Part shown: positions 15,379-24,310 of the stretch, piece by piece
How the letters are laid out: each line of letters starts with the position of its first letter
Position numbering within the stretch: position 1 is the first letter of the stretch
Assembly (NCBI GenBank): GCA_002344825.1
Contig: DDUN01000001.1
Location: forward strand, 1,250 to 43,264
Direction: 5' to 3'
Length of the DNA stretch: 42,015 nt
From: Candidatus Multiplicimicrobium inquinatum
GTDB taxonomy: Bacteria > Omnitrophota > Omnitrophia > Omnitrophales > Aquincolibacteriaceae
Translations under genes and position numbers: made by a program
The notes under the pieces: generated by a model
Database searches by the model: none
The model's input: the letters and a program-made list of their open reading frames with translations, nothing else
Told to the model about the DNA's origin: nothing

Positions 15379-15407
15379 AACCCGGAACCTTTGTTCCGGG
15401 TTTATTT
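15379..15407 (+). terminator. Terminator of tRNA-Gly
   Basis: AACCCGGAAC (15379-15388) pairs with GTTCCGGGTT (15393-15402) around a 4-nt loop and leads into a T-rich run. It separates tRNA-Gly from tig. Confidence 0.88.
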
Positions 15408-15480
15408 GTTTTCATGATGAGTTTTGTATGGCGGTTGCGCTAAGGCGCAGAGTAAAAATTTTAAGGTTAAGGAGATCGAC

Positions 15481-16776
15481 GTGAGTCAAGTTATTGACGG
15501 ATACAAAGTAAAAGTTCAAAACGGAAAACCTTGCGAAAAGCTCTTGTCGGTTGAGGTTTCCAAAGACCGCATTGCCGCGGAGTATGAAAGCTTTTATGAA
15601 GCGATTGCCCCCAAAGCGAAGATTCCCGGATTTCGCCCCGGCAAAACCCCGCGAAATATCTTAGAAATGCACTTTTCCAAGGATGCCGACGGCTCTGTTT
15701 TGGAGCGTCTCGTAAACGACTCTCTTTTTAATTCATTGAAAGAGCAGGATATCCGCCCCTTGCTGAGTCCTGTTGTCGAAGACATCCAGTTTAATAAAGA
15801 AAAACTGACCTTTAAGGCCCGCGTCGAAATTCGTCCCGAAATCAAGCTCTCCAAGGTGACCGGCCTTTCCGCTAAAAAGAGCAAGGTTGAGGTTCCTGCG
15901 AAAGAAGTCGACGCAACACTGAAGCGGATTCAGGATTCTCAGGCTCAGTATAAAACGCTTGAAGGCCGCGGTGCTCAAGAAGGCGATTTTGTGGTTGCGG
16001 ATTATGTTTGTGAAGTGGACGGCAAAGAAATTGAGAAAAAAGAGGGTGACTGGGTTGAGATTAAGAAAGATGAATTCCTTAAAGGGTTTTCGACACAGCT
16101 TATTGGTGTGAAAGCGGGCGAAGAAAAAAACGTTGAAGTGACTTTCCCTAAAGACACTGCGCGTAAGGATATCGCGTCAAAAAAAGCGGTTTTTAAAATG
16201 AAAGTAAAAGAAATCAAAGAACGTAAGCTTCCTGCTTTGGATGATGATTTTGCCAAGCAGGCCGGAGATTTTGAAAATCTGAAAGCTCTTAAAGATAAAG
16301 TTGAAAAAGATTTACTGGTTCAAAAGGGCCGTGAAGCGGATCAAGAGCTTGAAAAAGCATTGATGGATCAGCTTGTAAAACACAATAAACTTGATGTTCC
16401 GAATGGTTTGGTAGCCCGCCGTATCGAAGAAATGCTGGAGCAGACGAATAAGCGCATTGAGCAAATGGGGCAAAAAGCACCCGAGCAGGATGAGAAGGCG
16501 AAAGAAAAAGCCCGCAAAGAACTTGAGCCTGAAGCGAAGAAGCAAATTCAGCTGGCGTTTATTTTGGATGAAATCGCAAAGACGCAGAACATTCAGATTG
16601 AAGACGCGGACTTAGATAAAAAGTTCGCGGAGTATGCCGAGCTTTATCGTCAGCCGGCTGAAACTGTCGCGCAGTACTACCGCGGCAATGAAGAAGCTTT
16701 GGATCATTTGAAAGAAGTGCTTCGTCAGGAAAAGACAGTGGACTGGATTAAAGCTCAGGCTGATATCAAGTCCTGA
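15481..16776 (+). CDS. tig: Trigger factor (ribosome-bound chaperone)
   Basis: A 431-residue chaperone that binds ribosomal protein L23 at the exit tunnel and shelters new chains. The ribosome-binding signature GFRPGKTP lies at residues 50-57. The FKBP-type prolyl isomerase domain follows (about 150-235, GDFVVADYVCEVDG to EVTFPKD), then a long helical, lysine- and glutamate-rich C-terminal domain. The start is a GTG at 15481 with an ideal AAGGAG six bases before it; the open frame extends upstream, but nothing there resembles the family. It is followed by clpP, the common tig-clpP arrangement, but clpX is missing next door. Confidence 0.96.
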   Translation: MSQVIDGYKVKVQNGKPCEKLLSVEVSKDRIAAEYESFYEAIAPKAKIPGFRPGKTPRNILEMHFSKDADGSVLERLVNDSLFNSLKEQDIRPLLSPVVEDIQFNKEKLTFKARVEIRPEIKLSKVTGLSAKKSKVEVPAKEVDATLKRIQDSQAQYKTLEGRGAQEGDFVVADYVCEVDGKEIEKKEGDWVEIKKDEFLKGFSTQLIGVKAGEEKNVEVTFPKDTARKDIASKKAVFKMKVKEIKERKLPALDDDFAKQAGDFENLKALKDKVEKDLLVQKGREADQELEKALMDQLVKHNKLDVPNGLVARRIEEMLEQTNKRIEQMGQKAPEQDEKAKEKARKELEPEAKKQIQLAFILDEIAKTQNIQIEDADLDKKFAEYAELYRQPAETVAQYYRGNEEALDHLKEVLRQEKTVDWIKAQADIKS

Positions 16777-16836
16777 GTCGGTAAGATTGAAGATTAGTTT
16801 AGATTTTTAACGGACAGATTTTATCAGGAGGAAGCT

Positions 16837-17442
16837 ATGAGTTATTTGGTTCCGATGGTTGTTGAGCAGACAAATCGCGGCGAACGCTCTTATGATATTT
16901 ATTCCCGACTGATGAAGGACCGTATTGTTTTCATCGGCACGCCGATTGATGACATGGTCGCCAACATTATTATCGCTCAGATTCTTTTTCTTCAAATGGA
17001 AGATCCGGACAAAGACATTAATATTTACATCAACTCTCCGGGCGGATCGGTTACCGCAGGGCTTGCGATCTACGACACGATGAAATTTGTTAAGTGTGAT
17101 GTCGCGACTTATTGCGTCGGTCAAGCGGCGAGCATGGGTGCGTTTCTTTTAGCTGGCGGAACTAAAGGGAAGCGTTATTCTTTGCCGAATTCCCGCGTCA
17201 TGATTCATCAGCCTTCGGGCGGCGCGGGCGGTACGGCTTCTGATATTCATATTCAAGCCAAAGAAATTTTGAAGATCAAAGCGCATTTGAATCAGATTCT
17301 TGCTGAAAATTGCGGTAAAACCGCGGATCAAATCGAAAAAGATTGTGACCGCGATTACTTTATGTCGGCGGTTGAAGCCCGTGATTATGGTTTAGTAGAC
17401 CATGTGGTTGTGTCCGGCGCCGATATCAATAAAAAGAAATAA
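16837..17442 (+). CDS. clpP: ATP-dependent Clp protease proteolytic subunit
   Basis: A 201-residue serine protease that forms the tetradecameric barrel used with ClpX or ClpA. The catalytic triad is visible: Ser99 in GQAASMGAFLL, His124 in VMIHQPSGG, and Asp173 in CDRDYFMSA. INSPGGSVTAGLAIYDTM is the substrate-binding strand. It begins right at the mature core, with a short propeptide-like start VEQTNRGERSYDIYSRLM. An ideal AGGAGG precedes the ATG by five bases. The stop is followed within six bases by hairpin repeat R2, which may act as its 3' end. Confidence 0.97.
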   Translation: MSYLVPMVVEQTNRGERSYDIYSRLMKDRIVFIGTPIDDMVANIIIAQILFLQMEDPDKDINIYINSPGGSVTAGLAIYDTMKFVKCDVATYCVGQAASMGAFLLAGGTKGKRYSLPNSRVMIHQPSGGAGGTASDIHIQAKEILKIKAHLNQILAENCGKTADQIEKDCDRDYFMSAVEARDYGLVDHVVVSGADINKKK

Positions 17443-17447
17443 GATTT

Positions 17448-17570
17448 AAATTGAGTAAAAAAGTTCATCTGCTGCGTTAAATACAGCGCTTCCTTGTGCG
17501 GCGTACATTGTTAGTACGCCTCCGCAGTCGCTTGTATTCGCCTTGCATCTGAGTCTTTTTAACTCAATTT
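17448..17570 (+). repeat. Dispersed hairpin repeat, copy R2
   Basis: A 123-bp quasi-palindrome. It begins AAATTGAGT and ends ACTCAATTT, then has TTCATCTGC, CTTCCTTGTGCGG, the apical stem GGCGTAC-ATTGTTA-GTACGCC, and CGCCTTGCATCTG. AATACA appears in both arms in complementary positions. It starts five bases after the clpP stop. Confidence 0.85.
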
Positions 17571-17621
17571 GAGACCCAAGATTAGTTGCTCGATTAGAAC
17601 TTATAAGTTTAAGGTGAAATT

Positions 17622-19205
17622 ATGAAAATTCTTGTTTCAGATCCTCTCGGTAAAGGTGGAATGGATATTCTTCGCCGTGAGAAGAGTTTTACAGTTGATG
17701 AGAAAGCGGGTCTTAAACCCGAAGAATTAAAAAAAATCATCGGGCAATACGATGCGATTTTGATCCGCAGCGGAACGAAGCTGACCAAAGAATTATTGCA
17801 GGCCGCGAAAAAGCTTAAAGTGGTCGGTCGCGCCGGAGTGGGCGTTGATAACGTGGATGTCGAAACCGCGACTCAGATGGGCATTGTGGTTATGAATACC
17901 CCCGAAGGGAATACGATTTCAACCGCAGAGCACACTTTTTCGATGTTGATGGCCGTTGCGCGTAACATTCCTCAAGCCGACGCGTCGGTAAAAGCAGGTG
18001 AGTGGAAGCGTCAGCAGTTTATGGGCACCGAGCTCAAGGATAAAACTTTGGGCGTAATCGGTTTCGGCCGTATCGGCCGTGAAGTTGCTAAGCGCGCGTT
18101 GGCGTTTAACATGAAAATTTTAGCCTACGATCCGTTTATCTCCGCGGGTGCATTCAAAGAAATTCCCGCCGAGTTTGTCGATGTGAACACGATTTTGAAA
18201 AATGCTGATTTCATCACGGTGCATACTCCGCTGACAAAAGAAACCAAGCATTTGATCAATTCAGAAACCATTAAGCTGTGCAAGAAAACGGTGCGTCTTG
18301 TGAATTGCGCGCGCGGCGGAATTATCGAAGAAAAGGCGTTGTTCAACGCTCTGAAGAGCGGACAAGTTGCGGCCGCGGCGTTTGACGTGTTTGAAGAAGA
18401 GCCGCCGGTGAATAATCCGCTTTTGAAGCTGTCTAATTTTATTGCTACACCGCATTTAGGCGCGGCAACTACCGAAGCTCAGGAAAATGTCGCGGTGGAT
18501 GTTGTAAAGCAGGTTGTTGACGCTTTGACCGGCCGTGAAATCCGCAATGCCGTGAATCAGCCTAATCTCGATTCTGAAACTCTCAAGAATCTGAAGCCAT
18601 GGATTAACTTGGCTGAAAAAATGGGGCTGCTTTTTACCCAGCTTTTTTCCGGCAGTTTTAAGAATGTTACGATTCGCTTCGGCGGTGACCCGGGGAAATA
18701 CAAACCCACAGCCATGACGATTTCTCTTTTGAAGGGAATGCTCTCGCCGATTTGCGGTGATACTGTTAATTTTGTGAATGCTCCGACAGTGGCGAAAGAG
18801 CGTGGGATCAGCGTGACGGAATCCCGCAGCGATGAGAAAACCGATTTCACCAGCTACATTGAAGTGGAAGTCGAAAGCGGCAAAGAGAAAAACAGTATTA
18901 TGGGGACGCTTTTCGAAGGTATGGCGCGGGTTGTGCGCATTAATGAGTTTCAAGTGGATGTGGAGCCGAACGGAACCATTCTTTTTATTAAGAACGAAGA
19001 CCGTCCCGGCGTGGTCGGAAAAGTAGGGACATTACTCGGAACATCCAAAGTGAATATCGCTGAGATGTCGCTGGGGCGTATCCGTCAGGGTAAAAAAACA
19101 TTAGCGATGACGATTATCAATACTGACGGCGAAATCCCGGAAAAGGTAGTGAAGCAAATACAAGCTTTTGACCCTGTCATTGATGTGAAAGTCACCAAGC
19201 TATGA
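17622..19205 (+). CDS. serA: D-3-phosphoglycerate dehydrogenase
   Basis: A 527-residue enzyme for the first step of serine synthesis, oxidising 3-phosphoglycerate with NAD. The substrate domain includes GRAGVGVDNVDVETAT, and the NAD domain GFGRIGREVAKRA. Catalytic Arg231 lies in NCARGG and His278 in TPHLGAATTEAQ. The long C-terminus has the intervening domain and a final ACT domain (NEDRPGVVGKVGTLLG) for serine or other feedback. This is the long form found in Bacillus and many other bacteria. AAGGTG lies before the ATG. The stop overlaps purA by four bases (ATGA). Confidence 0.96.
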   Translation: MKILVSDPLGKGGMDILRREKSFTVDEKAGLKPEELKKIIGQYDAILIRSGTKLTKELLQAAKKLKVVGRAGVGVDNVDVETATQMGIVVMNTPEGNTISTAEHTFSMLMAVARNIPQADASVKAGEWKRQQFMGTELKDKTLGVIGFGRIGREVAKRALAFNMKILAYDPFISAGAFKEIPAEFVDVNTILKNADFITVHTPLTKETKHLINSETIKLCKKTVRLVNCARGGIIEEKALFNALKSGQVAAAAFDVFEEEPPVNNPLLKLSNFIATPHLGAATTEAQENVAVDVVKQVVDALTGREIRNAVNQPNLDSETLKNLKPWINLAEKMGLLFTQLFSGSFKNVTIRFGGDPGKYKPTAMTISLLKGMLSPICGDTVNFVNAPTVAKERGISVTESRSDEKTDFTSYIEVEVESGKEKNSIMGTLFEGMARVVRINEFQVDVEPNGTILFIKNEDRPGVVGKVGTLLGTSKVNIAEMSLGRIRQGKKTLAMTIINTDGEIPEKVVKQIQAFDPVIDVKVTKL

Positions 19206-20479
19206 GTAACCGCGTCTTAATCGGTGCGCAGTGGGGCGATGAGGGTAAAGGCAAGGTCATTGATTTTCTTGCGCGTCAAAGTGATGTGATTGTTCGTTAT
19301 CAAGGCGGTCACAATGCCGGACACACCGTCAAGTTCGGTAAGAAAAAGTTTGTCCTTCATCTTATTCCTTCCGGTATTTTTCATCGCGGCAAAGTTTGCG
19401 TGATCGGCGGCGGAGTGGTCTTAAACCCGCATGCGTTCTTGGAAGAAGTGCATATGCTTGAGAAAGCCGGCATTAAAGTCCGCGGGCGTCTTTTTGTCGC
19501 GGATCAGGCACATTTGATTATGCCCTATCACGGATTACTTGACGGGCTTAAAGAAGAGCATGCGCATCCCGGCCGGGCGATCGGTACCACAAAAAAAGGA
19601 ATCGGGCCTTGCTATACCGATAAAATGGCGCGTACCGGAATCCGTCTCGCGGATTTGCGTTCGGAAGATTACTTTCGTTCCCGCCTTGAATTTATTTTGA
19701 ATGAAAAGAACGAATATCTCAAAAAGATTTACGGTGCCAAGCCGCTTTCTTACGAAAATATTTTTAAAGAATTTTGGAAGATACGCTCAGAAATTCTTTC
19801 TTTCGCGATTGATTGCCCCAAGTATTTGAACGACGCAATTAAGAAAAAGAAAGAAATGCTTTTTGAAGGCGCGCAGGGAACCTTGCTGGATGTGGATCAC
19901 GGAACTTATCCCTTCGTGACTTCTTCCAATGCCACCGTCGGCGGCGCGATGACGGGTTCGGGCGTTGGACCGACGCACATTGATTCGGTTATCGGAGTTG
20001 TGAAAGCATATACGACGCGTGTCGGTGAAGGTCCGTTTCCGACGCAGTTTCCGCCTGTGCTCTTGAAACAAATTCAAGAACGCGGTGAAGAATTTGGCGC
20101 GACCACGGGACGTCCCCGCCGTTGCGGATGGTTTGACAGTGTGGTTGTGCGTCATGCCGCGCGTGTGAACGGGCTTACGGAAATGGCTGTGATGAAAATG
20201 GATATTCTTTCCGGACTTGAAAAACTGAATATCGCCACGGCGTACCGCATTAACGGTAAAAAAACACCGGATTACCCGCATGGTGCGATTGAATTTATGA
20301 ATGCCCAGCCCGTTTATGAAGCGATTGACGGCTGGAAAGAAGATATTACGAAAGCGCGCAAATGGAAAGATTTGCCCGCTAACGCGAGACGCTACATCAA
20401 ACGCATTGAAGAGCTGATTGAAGTTCCGATCACGATTGTTTCAGTCGGCAGTAAACGCGATCAAACCATCATTTTATAA
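19202..20479 (+). CDS. purA: Adenylosuccinate synthetase
   Basis: A 425-residue GTP-dependent enzyme joining aspartate to IMP, the first committed step to AMP. QWGDEGKGKVIDFLA is the GTP-binding start with the catalytic aspartate, GGHNAGHTVKFG holds the catalytic histidine, and TTGRPRRCGWFD is the conserved late loop. Full length. It overlaps serA by four bases, and uppS starts four bases after its stop, so all three should be one transcript. Confidence 0.97.
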   Translation: MSNRVLIGAQWGDEGKGKVIDFLARQSDVIVRYQGGHNAGHTVKFGKKKFVLHLIPSGIFHRGKVCVIGGGVVLNPHAFLEEVHMLEKAGIKVRGRLFVADQAHLIMPYHGLLDGLKEEHAHPGRAIGTTKKGIGPCYTDKMARTGIRLADLRSEDYFRSRLEFILNEKNEYLKKIYGAKPLSYENIFKEFWKIRSEILSFAIDCPKYLNDAIKKKKEMLFEGAQGTLLDVDHGTYPFVTSSNATVGGAMTGSGVGPTHIDSVIGVVKAYTTRVGEGPFPTQFPPVLLKQIQERGEEFGATTGRPRRCGWFDSVVVRHAARVNGLTEMAVMKMDILSGLEKLNIATAYRINGKKTPDYPHGAIEFMNAQPVYEAIDGWKEDITKARKWKDLPANARRYIKRIEELIEVPITIVSVGSKRDQTIIL

Positions 20480-20483
20480 CCGC

Positions 20484-21242
20484 ATGACGAGCCTCGAGTC
20501 CCGCGCACCGAGTCCCGATTCAAAAATACCTCAGCATGTCGCAGTCATCATGGATGGCAACGGCCGTTGGGCGCGCAAGCAAGGTTATCCCCGTTATCGC
20601 GGCCATGAGGAGGGCGTCAACCGCGTTGAAGAAATTACCCGCGCGGCCGACCGTGCCGGAGTTCGTTATCTAACGCTTTATGCTTTCTCCAAAGAAAATT
20701 GGAAACGTCCCGCCGATGAAGTTGGATTTTTAATGTCGCTTTTGGCGCAATTTTTGGATTCCAAAATGAAAACAATGATGGAGAATAATGTTATTTTTAA
20801 AGTCATCGGCGAAGTGAATGATTTGCCCAGTGTAATCCAAAAAAAACTTGAAGACTGGATTCAGAAAACAAAAAGCAATACAGGGATGACCTTAAATATT
20901 GCTTTTAGTTATTCTTCGCGTTTTGAGATAACCCGCGCCTGTAAGGCTTTGGTTCAGAAAGCGGTTGACGGGAAATTACATCCTTCCGAAGTGACCGAAG
21001 ATCTTGTTGCTGCGGAGCTTTATACCGCGGGATTACCTGACCCGGATTTGCTGATTCGTACGAGCGGCGAAATGCGCATCAGTAATTTTTTACTTTGGCA
21101 GCTTTCCTATTCCGAGCTTTATGTTACGGAGACGCTTTGGCCTGATTTTCATGAGAAAGATTTTTTGGACGCGCTCTCGGCTTATGCGCAGCGTGACCGC
21201 CGCTTTGGACTGACCGAAGCGCAAATGGAGGCAAAAAAGTGA
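20484..21242 (+). CDS. uppS: Isoprenyl transferase (undecaprenyl diphosphate synthase)
   Basis: A 252-residue cis-prenyltransferase that makes the C55 lipid carrier for peptidoglycan and surface polysaccharides. HVAVIMDGNGRWARKQG carries the magnesium-binding Asp24; LTLYAFSKENWKRP, RTSGEMRISNFLLWQ and the YSELYVTETLWPDF region are all present. The open frame extends 22 codons back into purA, but the ATG at 20484 fits the family and the operon spacing. The stop overlaps cdsA by four bases (GTGA). Confidence 0.96.
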   Translation: MTSLESRAPSPDSKIPQHVAVIMDGNGRWARKQGYPRYRGHEEGVNRVEEITRAADRAGVRYLTLYAFSKENWKRPADEVGFLMSLLAQFLDSKMKTMMENNVIFKVIGEVNDLPSVIQKKLEDWIQKTKSNTGMTLNIAFSYSSRFEITRACKALVQKAVDGKLHPSEVTEDLVAAELYTAGLPDPDLLIRTSGEMRISNFLLWQLSYSELYVTETLWPDFHEKDFLDALSAYAQRDRRFGLTEAQMEAKK

Positions 21243-22030
21243 GTAATTTAAAAACCCGTTTGCCTTTTGCCGCGCTTTTTATCGGCTTGGCGGTTTATTC
21301 TATTTTTTTCGCTCCGGAGTGGATCTTTTTTTCGGTAGCGGTTGTGCTGGTTTCTTTTGCTTTACACGAATATAGCCGACTGGTTGAGGCGAAGGGTTTT
21401 TGGGTTGATTCAAAACTGCTCATTGCTATGGGCGCCTTAGTGGTTTGTTCGGTTTACTTCGGATTAAGTTTGGAAGTGGTGCTGTTATCGTTGATTGCTT
21501 TTTTTGTTCTTTTCTTTACCCGTAAATCAGTGGATCAGGGGTTGGCTTGCGCGGCTCTTTTTGTTTTTGGCTTGATTTACATTGCCTGGTTTTTTTCACA
21601 GATTCTTCAAATTCACCGCATGCCTTACGGTGAGCAATGGGTTTTCTTTACGATTCTTGTCGTTAAGGGCGGAGATGCGGGCGCATACTTTATTGGAAAA
21701 GCGATCGGGAAAATAAAACTGCTTGAGCATGTCAGCCCTAAAAAATCAATCGAAGGGGCTTGGGGTCAGTTGGGAACATCCGTTGTACTCGCGGGATTGT
21801 CTTCGTTTTATTTGCCGGATGTAGGCTTACATCACATTCTTGTCCTTGGGTTTTTTATCGGCGTCTTGGCACAGCTCAGTGATTTGGCTGAAAGTTTGCT
21901 GAAGCGCGATGCCGGAGTGAAAGATTCAGGACAAATCCCCGGTCTTGGCGGTGTTTTGGATGTTTTGGACAGTTTGTTGTTTACGATTCCTTTTGTTTAC
22001 TTCTATTTGACCCGCCTTGTTCTGATTTAA
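21239..22030 (+). CDS. cdsA: Phosphatidate cytidylyltransferase
   Basis: A 263-residue inner-membrane enzyme, about eight helices, making CDP-diacylglycerol from phosphatidate and CTP for all phospholipids. The family signature near the C-terminus is intact: LKRDAGVKDSGQIPGLGG then VLDVLDSLLF. KGGDAGAYFIGKAIGK is another conserved stretch. It starts with GTG overlapping the uppS stop by four bases. The next gene, dxr, begins at the base after its stop. Confidence 0.95.
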   Translation: MSNLKTRLPFAALFIGLAVYSIFFAPEWIFFSVAVVLVSFALHEYSRLVEAKGFWVDSKLLIAMGALVVCSVYFGLSLEVVLLSLIAFFVLFFTRKSVDQGLACAALFVFGLIYIAWFFSQILQIHRMPYGEQWVFFTILVVKGGDAGAYFIGKAIGKIKLLEHVSPKKSIEGAWGQLGTSVVLAGLSSFYLPDVGLHHILVLGFFIGVLAQLSDLAESLLKRDAGVKDSGQIPGLGGVLDVLDSLLFTIPFVYFYLTRLVLI

Positions 22031-23170
22031 ATGAAATCAATTTCCATTTTAGGTTCGACAGGTTCGATCGGTGACAGTACGCTTAAGATTGTCCGGTTGC
22101 ATCCAAAGCTTTTCCGCGTCGTAGCCTTGGCCGCACGGTCCAATATTGATTTGCTCGAAAAACAGGCGCGGGAATTTCGCCCTCAGGTTGTTGCGGTTTA
22201 TGATTCTGACCGCGCGCTCGTTTTAGAAAAGCGCCTCAAAAAAATCGGCGTTCGCGTGGTGACGGGGGATGCGGGGCTGCATTATGTGAGCACGCTCAAA
22301 TCGGTTGATCAGGTGTTGTGCGGTATGGTAGGCGCCGTGGGGCTTGCGCCGATTTTTGCGGCGGTCCGCGCGGGTAAATCGGTCGCAGTGGCAAACAAAG
22401 AACCGCTGGTGATGGCGGGAAAACTTTTGCTGTCTGAAGCAAAAAAATATAAAGCTGTGGTTTTGCCGGTGGACAGCGAACATTCCGCGGTATGGCAATG
22501 TCTGGAAGGTAAGCCTGTAAACACGATCTCAAAATTGACGCTCACGTCATCCGGCGGCCCTTTCCGGAATAAGAAAGGCAGTCTCGCGCGCGTGATGCCT
22601 GAGCAGGCGCTGAATCACCCTAAATGGAAAATGGGGCCTAAGATCACGATTGATTCCGCGACGCTGATGAATAAAGGCTTGGAAGTGATCGAAGCCGCCA
22701 ACTTGTTTAACGTCAGTTGTGACCGCGTGGAAGTTTTGGTGCATCCGGAAGCGATTGTGCACGGCATGATTGAATTTGTGGACGGTTCTTACCTTGCGCA
22801 CATGGGCGTAACGGATATGCGTTTACCCATTCAGTACGCGATGACCTGGCCGGACCGCCTTGTGAACCATTTACCGACGCTTAATTTGGCTGAAATTAAA
22901 ACACTGACTTTTGAGAAACCGTCTTTTTCACGGTTTCCTTGTTTGGCTTTAGGGTATGAAGCCAGCCGTCTTGGCGGTACAATGCCCGCAGTTCTCAACG
23001 CGGCGAATGAGGTTTTAGTCGAAAAGTTTTTAAACCGTGAAATCGGATTTTTAGATATTCCTAAGGGGATTGAGAAAACGATGGCAAGCCATCGCTTAAT
23101 TAAAAAGCCGTCGCTTGAACAAATTTTAGAGTCCGATCTTTGGGCTCGCCAGGAGGCTATCGCATGTTAA
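22031..23170 (+). CDS. dxr: 1-deoxy-D-xylulose 5-phosphate reductoisomerase
   Basis: A 379-residue NADPH enzyme making 2-C-methyl-D-erythritol 4-phosphate in the non-mevalonate isoprenoid pathway. The NADPH loop is GSTGSIGDSTL; VANKEPLVMAG, the metal-site VDSEHSAVWQCL, the flexible SGGPFR loop and KITIDSATLMNKGLEVIEA are all intact. It supplies precursors for the product of uppS, two genes upstream. The start directly follows the cdsA stop. Its last seven bases overlap the rseP start. Confidence 0.97.
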   Translation: MKSISILGSTGSIGDSTLKIVRLHPKLFRVVALAARSNIDLLEKQAREFRPQVVAVYDSDRALVLEKRLKKIGVRVVTGDAGLHYVSTLKSVDQVLCGMVGAVGLAPIFAAVRAGKSVAVANKEPLVMAGKLLLSEAKKYKAVVLPVDSEHSAVWQCLEGKPVNTISKLTLTSSGGPFRNKKGSLARVMPEQALNHPKWKMGPKITIDSATLMNKGLEVIEAANLFNVSCDRVEVLVHPEAIVHGMIEFVDGSYLAHMGVTDMRLPIQYAMTWPDRLVNHLPTLNLAEIKTLTFEKPSFSRFPCLALGYEASRLGGTMPAVLNAANEVLVEKFLNREIGFLDIPKGIEKTMASHRLIKKPSLEQILESDLWARQEAIAC

Positions 23171-24267
23171 GTTGGATTCCGGGATTGGTTTTATTTGGGG
23201 TGTTGATCGCCATTCACGAGCTTGGACATTTTCTTGCCTGCCGTTTGACGAAGGTGAAGGTCGATAAGTTTTCGATTGGGTTCGGACCTGAAATTTTAAA
23301 ATGGAAAGGCAAAGAAACCACTTACACGTTAAGCCTTTTGCCCTTGGGCGGCTTTGTGAAGCCCGCCGGAGAACAAATCTCGGAAGTCGAGGGCGGACAG
23401 CCTCAGCCCGGAGATTATTTGGCGGCTCCCGTGAGCGCCCGCATTTTTATTGTTTGCGCCGGCGTGATTATGAACTACTTGCTGGCATTAGCGCTGTTGA
23501 TTATTTTTTTTGCCGCGCCGCATTCCGTTCCGGCCAATGTAATCGGTGAAATTCAAAAAGATTCTCCCGCTGCCGCTGCTGGACTCCTTAAAGGAGACCG
23601 GATTTTGTCCGTGGATGGAAAGCCGGTGAAAGTTTTTTCTGAAATTAAAGAAGCCATTGTTGCTTCTTCAGCTGATTTGAAATTAAGTATCGAACGCAAA
23701 GATGAAAGCGGTTTTCTTTCTGCCAGCGAAGTTGTTGTTCAGCCGCAAACCGTTGAGAGGCATGATATTTTCGGTAAAAAAACCACGGATCGTGTAATCG
23801 GATTTTTGCCGGATGGCTCGGTTGCCGTGCGTGAACAGTATGGCTTGGGCGAAGCTATTACCAAGGCCGCTGTTTTTGAATGGAACTATGTCGTCCTCAC
23901 CCATAAAGCGATTTTTTATCTTGTGACGGGACAAATGTCGCCTAAAAACCTGGCAGGGCCGGTCGGAATTGTGAAAATGAGCGGCGAAGCCGCGAAGCAG
24001 GGTTGGACGCAATTAATCTTTTTAGCCGCTATTTTAAGCATTGGTTTGGGTGTTTTTAATTTACTGCCTTTCCCGGCTTTGGACGGCGGGCATTTAGTTT
24101 TTTTGCTTGTGGAAGCTATTACCAAGAAGCCGGCCAGCCTGAAAATTCAGGAGCGCGCCGCAACTGTGGGCTTCATTCTTTTAATGGGGCTGATGGTCGT
24201 TGTTTTTTATAATGATTTGGTAAATTTGTCGATTTTTGAGAAAATTAAAAATCTTTTCAATAAATAA
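23164..24267 (+). CDS. rseP: Site-2 (RIP) zinc metalloprotease RseP
   Basis: A 367-residue intramembrane protease that cuts anti-sigma factors or leftover signal peptides in the membrane. The zinc motif HELGH is at residues 18-22 in the first helix, the third ligand lies in FPALDGGH (Asp307), and a PDZ domain sits between (about 115-200, EIQKDSPAAAAGLLKGDRIL). The start at 23164 has an ideal AGGAGG seven bases upstream, inside dxr; an earlier in-frame start would lack this. The order uppS-cdsA-dxr-rseP-proS is common in bacteria. Confidence 0.95.
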   Translation: MLSWIPGLVLFGVLIAIHELGHFLACRLTKVKVDKFSIGFGPEILKWKGKETTYTLSLLPLGGFVKPAGEQISEVEGGQPQPGDYLAAPVSARIFIVCAGVIMNYLLALALLIIFFAAPHSVPANVIGEIQKDSPAAAAGLLKGDRILSVDGKPVKVFSEIKEAIVASSADLKLSIERKDESGFLSASEVVVQPQTVERHDIFGKKTTDRVIGFLPDGSVAVREQYGLGEAITKAAVFEWNYVVLTHKAIFYLVTGQMSPKNLAGPVGIVKMSGEAAKQGWTQLIFLAAILSIGLGVFNLLPFPALDGGHLVFLLVEAITKKPASLKIQERAATVGFILLMGLMVVVFYNDLVNLSIFEKIKNLFNK

Positions 24268-24310
24268 TTTTGATTCGAAGCGAAAGCTTTTGTTTTGATA
24301 GAGGTGCAGT

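Noticed and set aside
15424..15480. Upstream start for trigger factor
   Set aside because: The GTG at 15481 has an ideal AAGGAG; the upstream part lies in the tRNA-Gly downstream region and has no family match.
15401..15480. Further tRNA-tail element behind tRNA-Gly
   Set aside because: No T-arm-like inverted ends or TTAAT-loop hairpin follow its terminator.
24268..24310. Short AAGC-GAAA-GCTT hairpin as a terminator after rseP
   Set aside because: The stem is only four pairs and the T run is broken; too weak to call.
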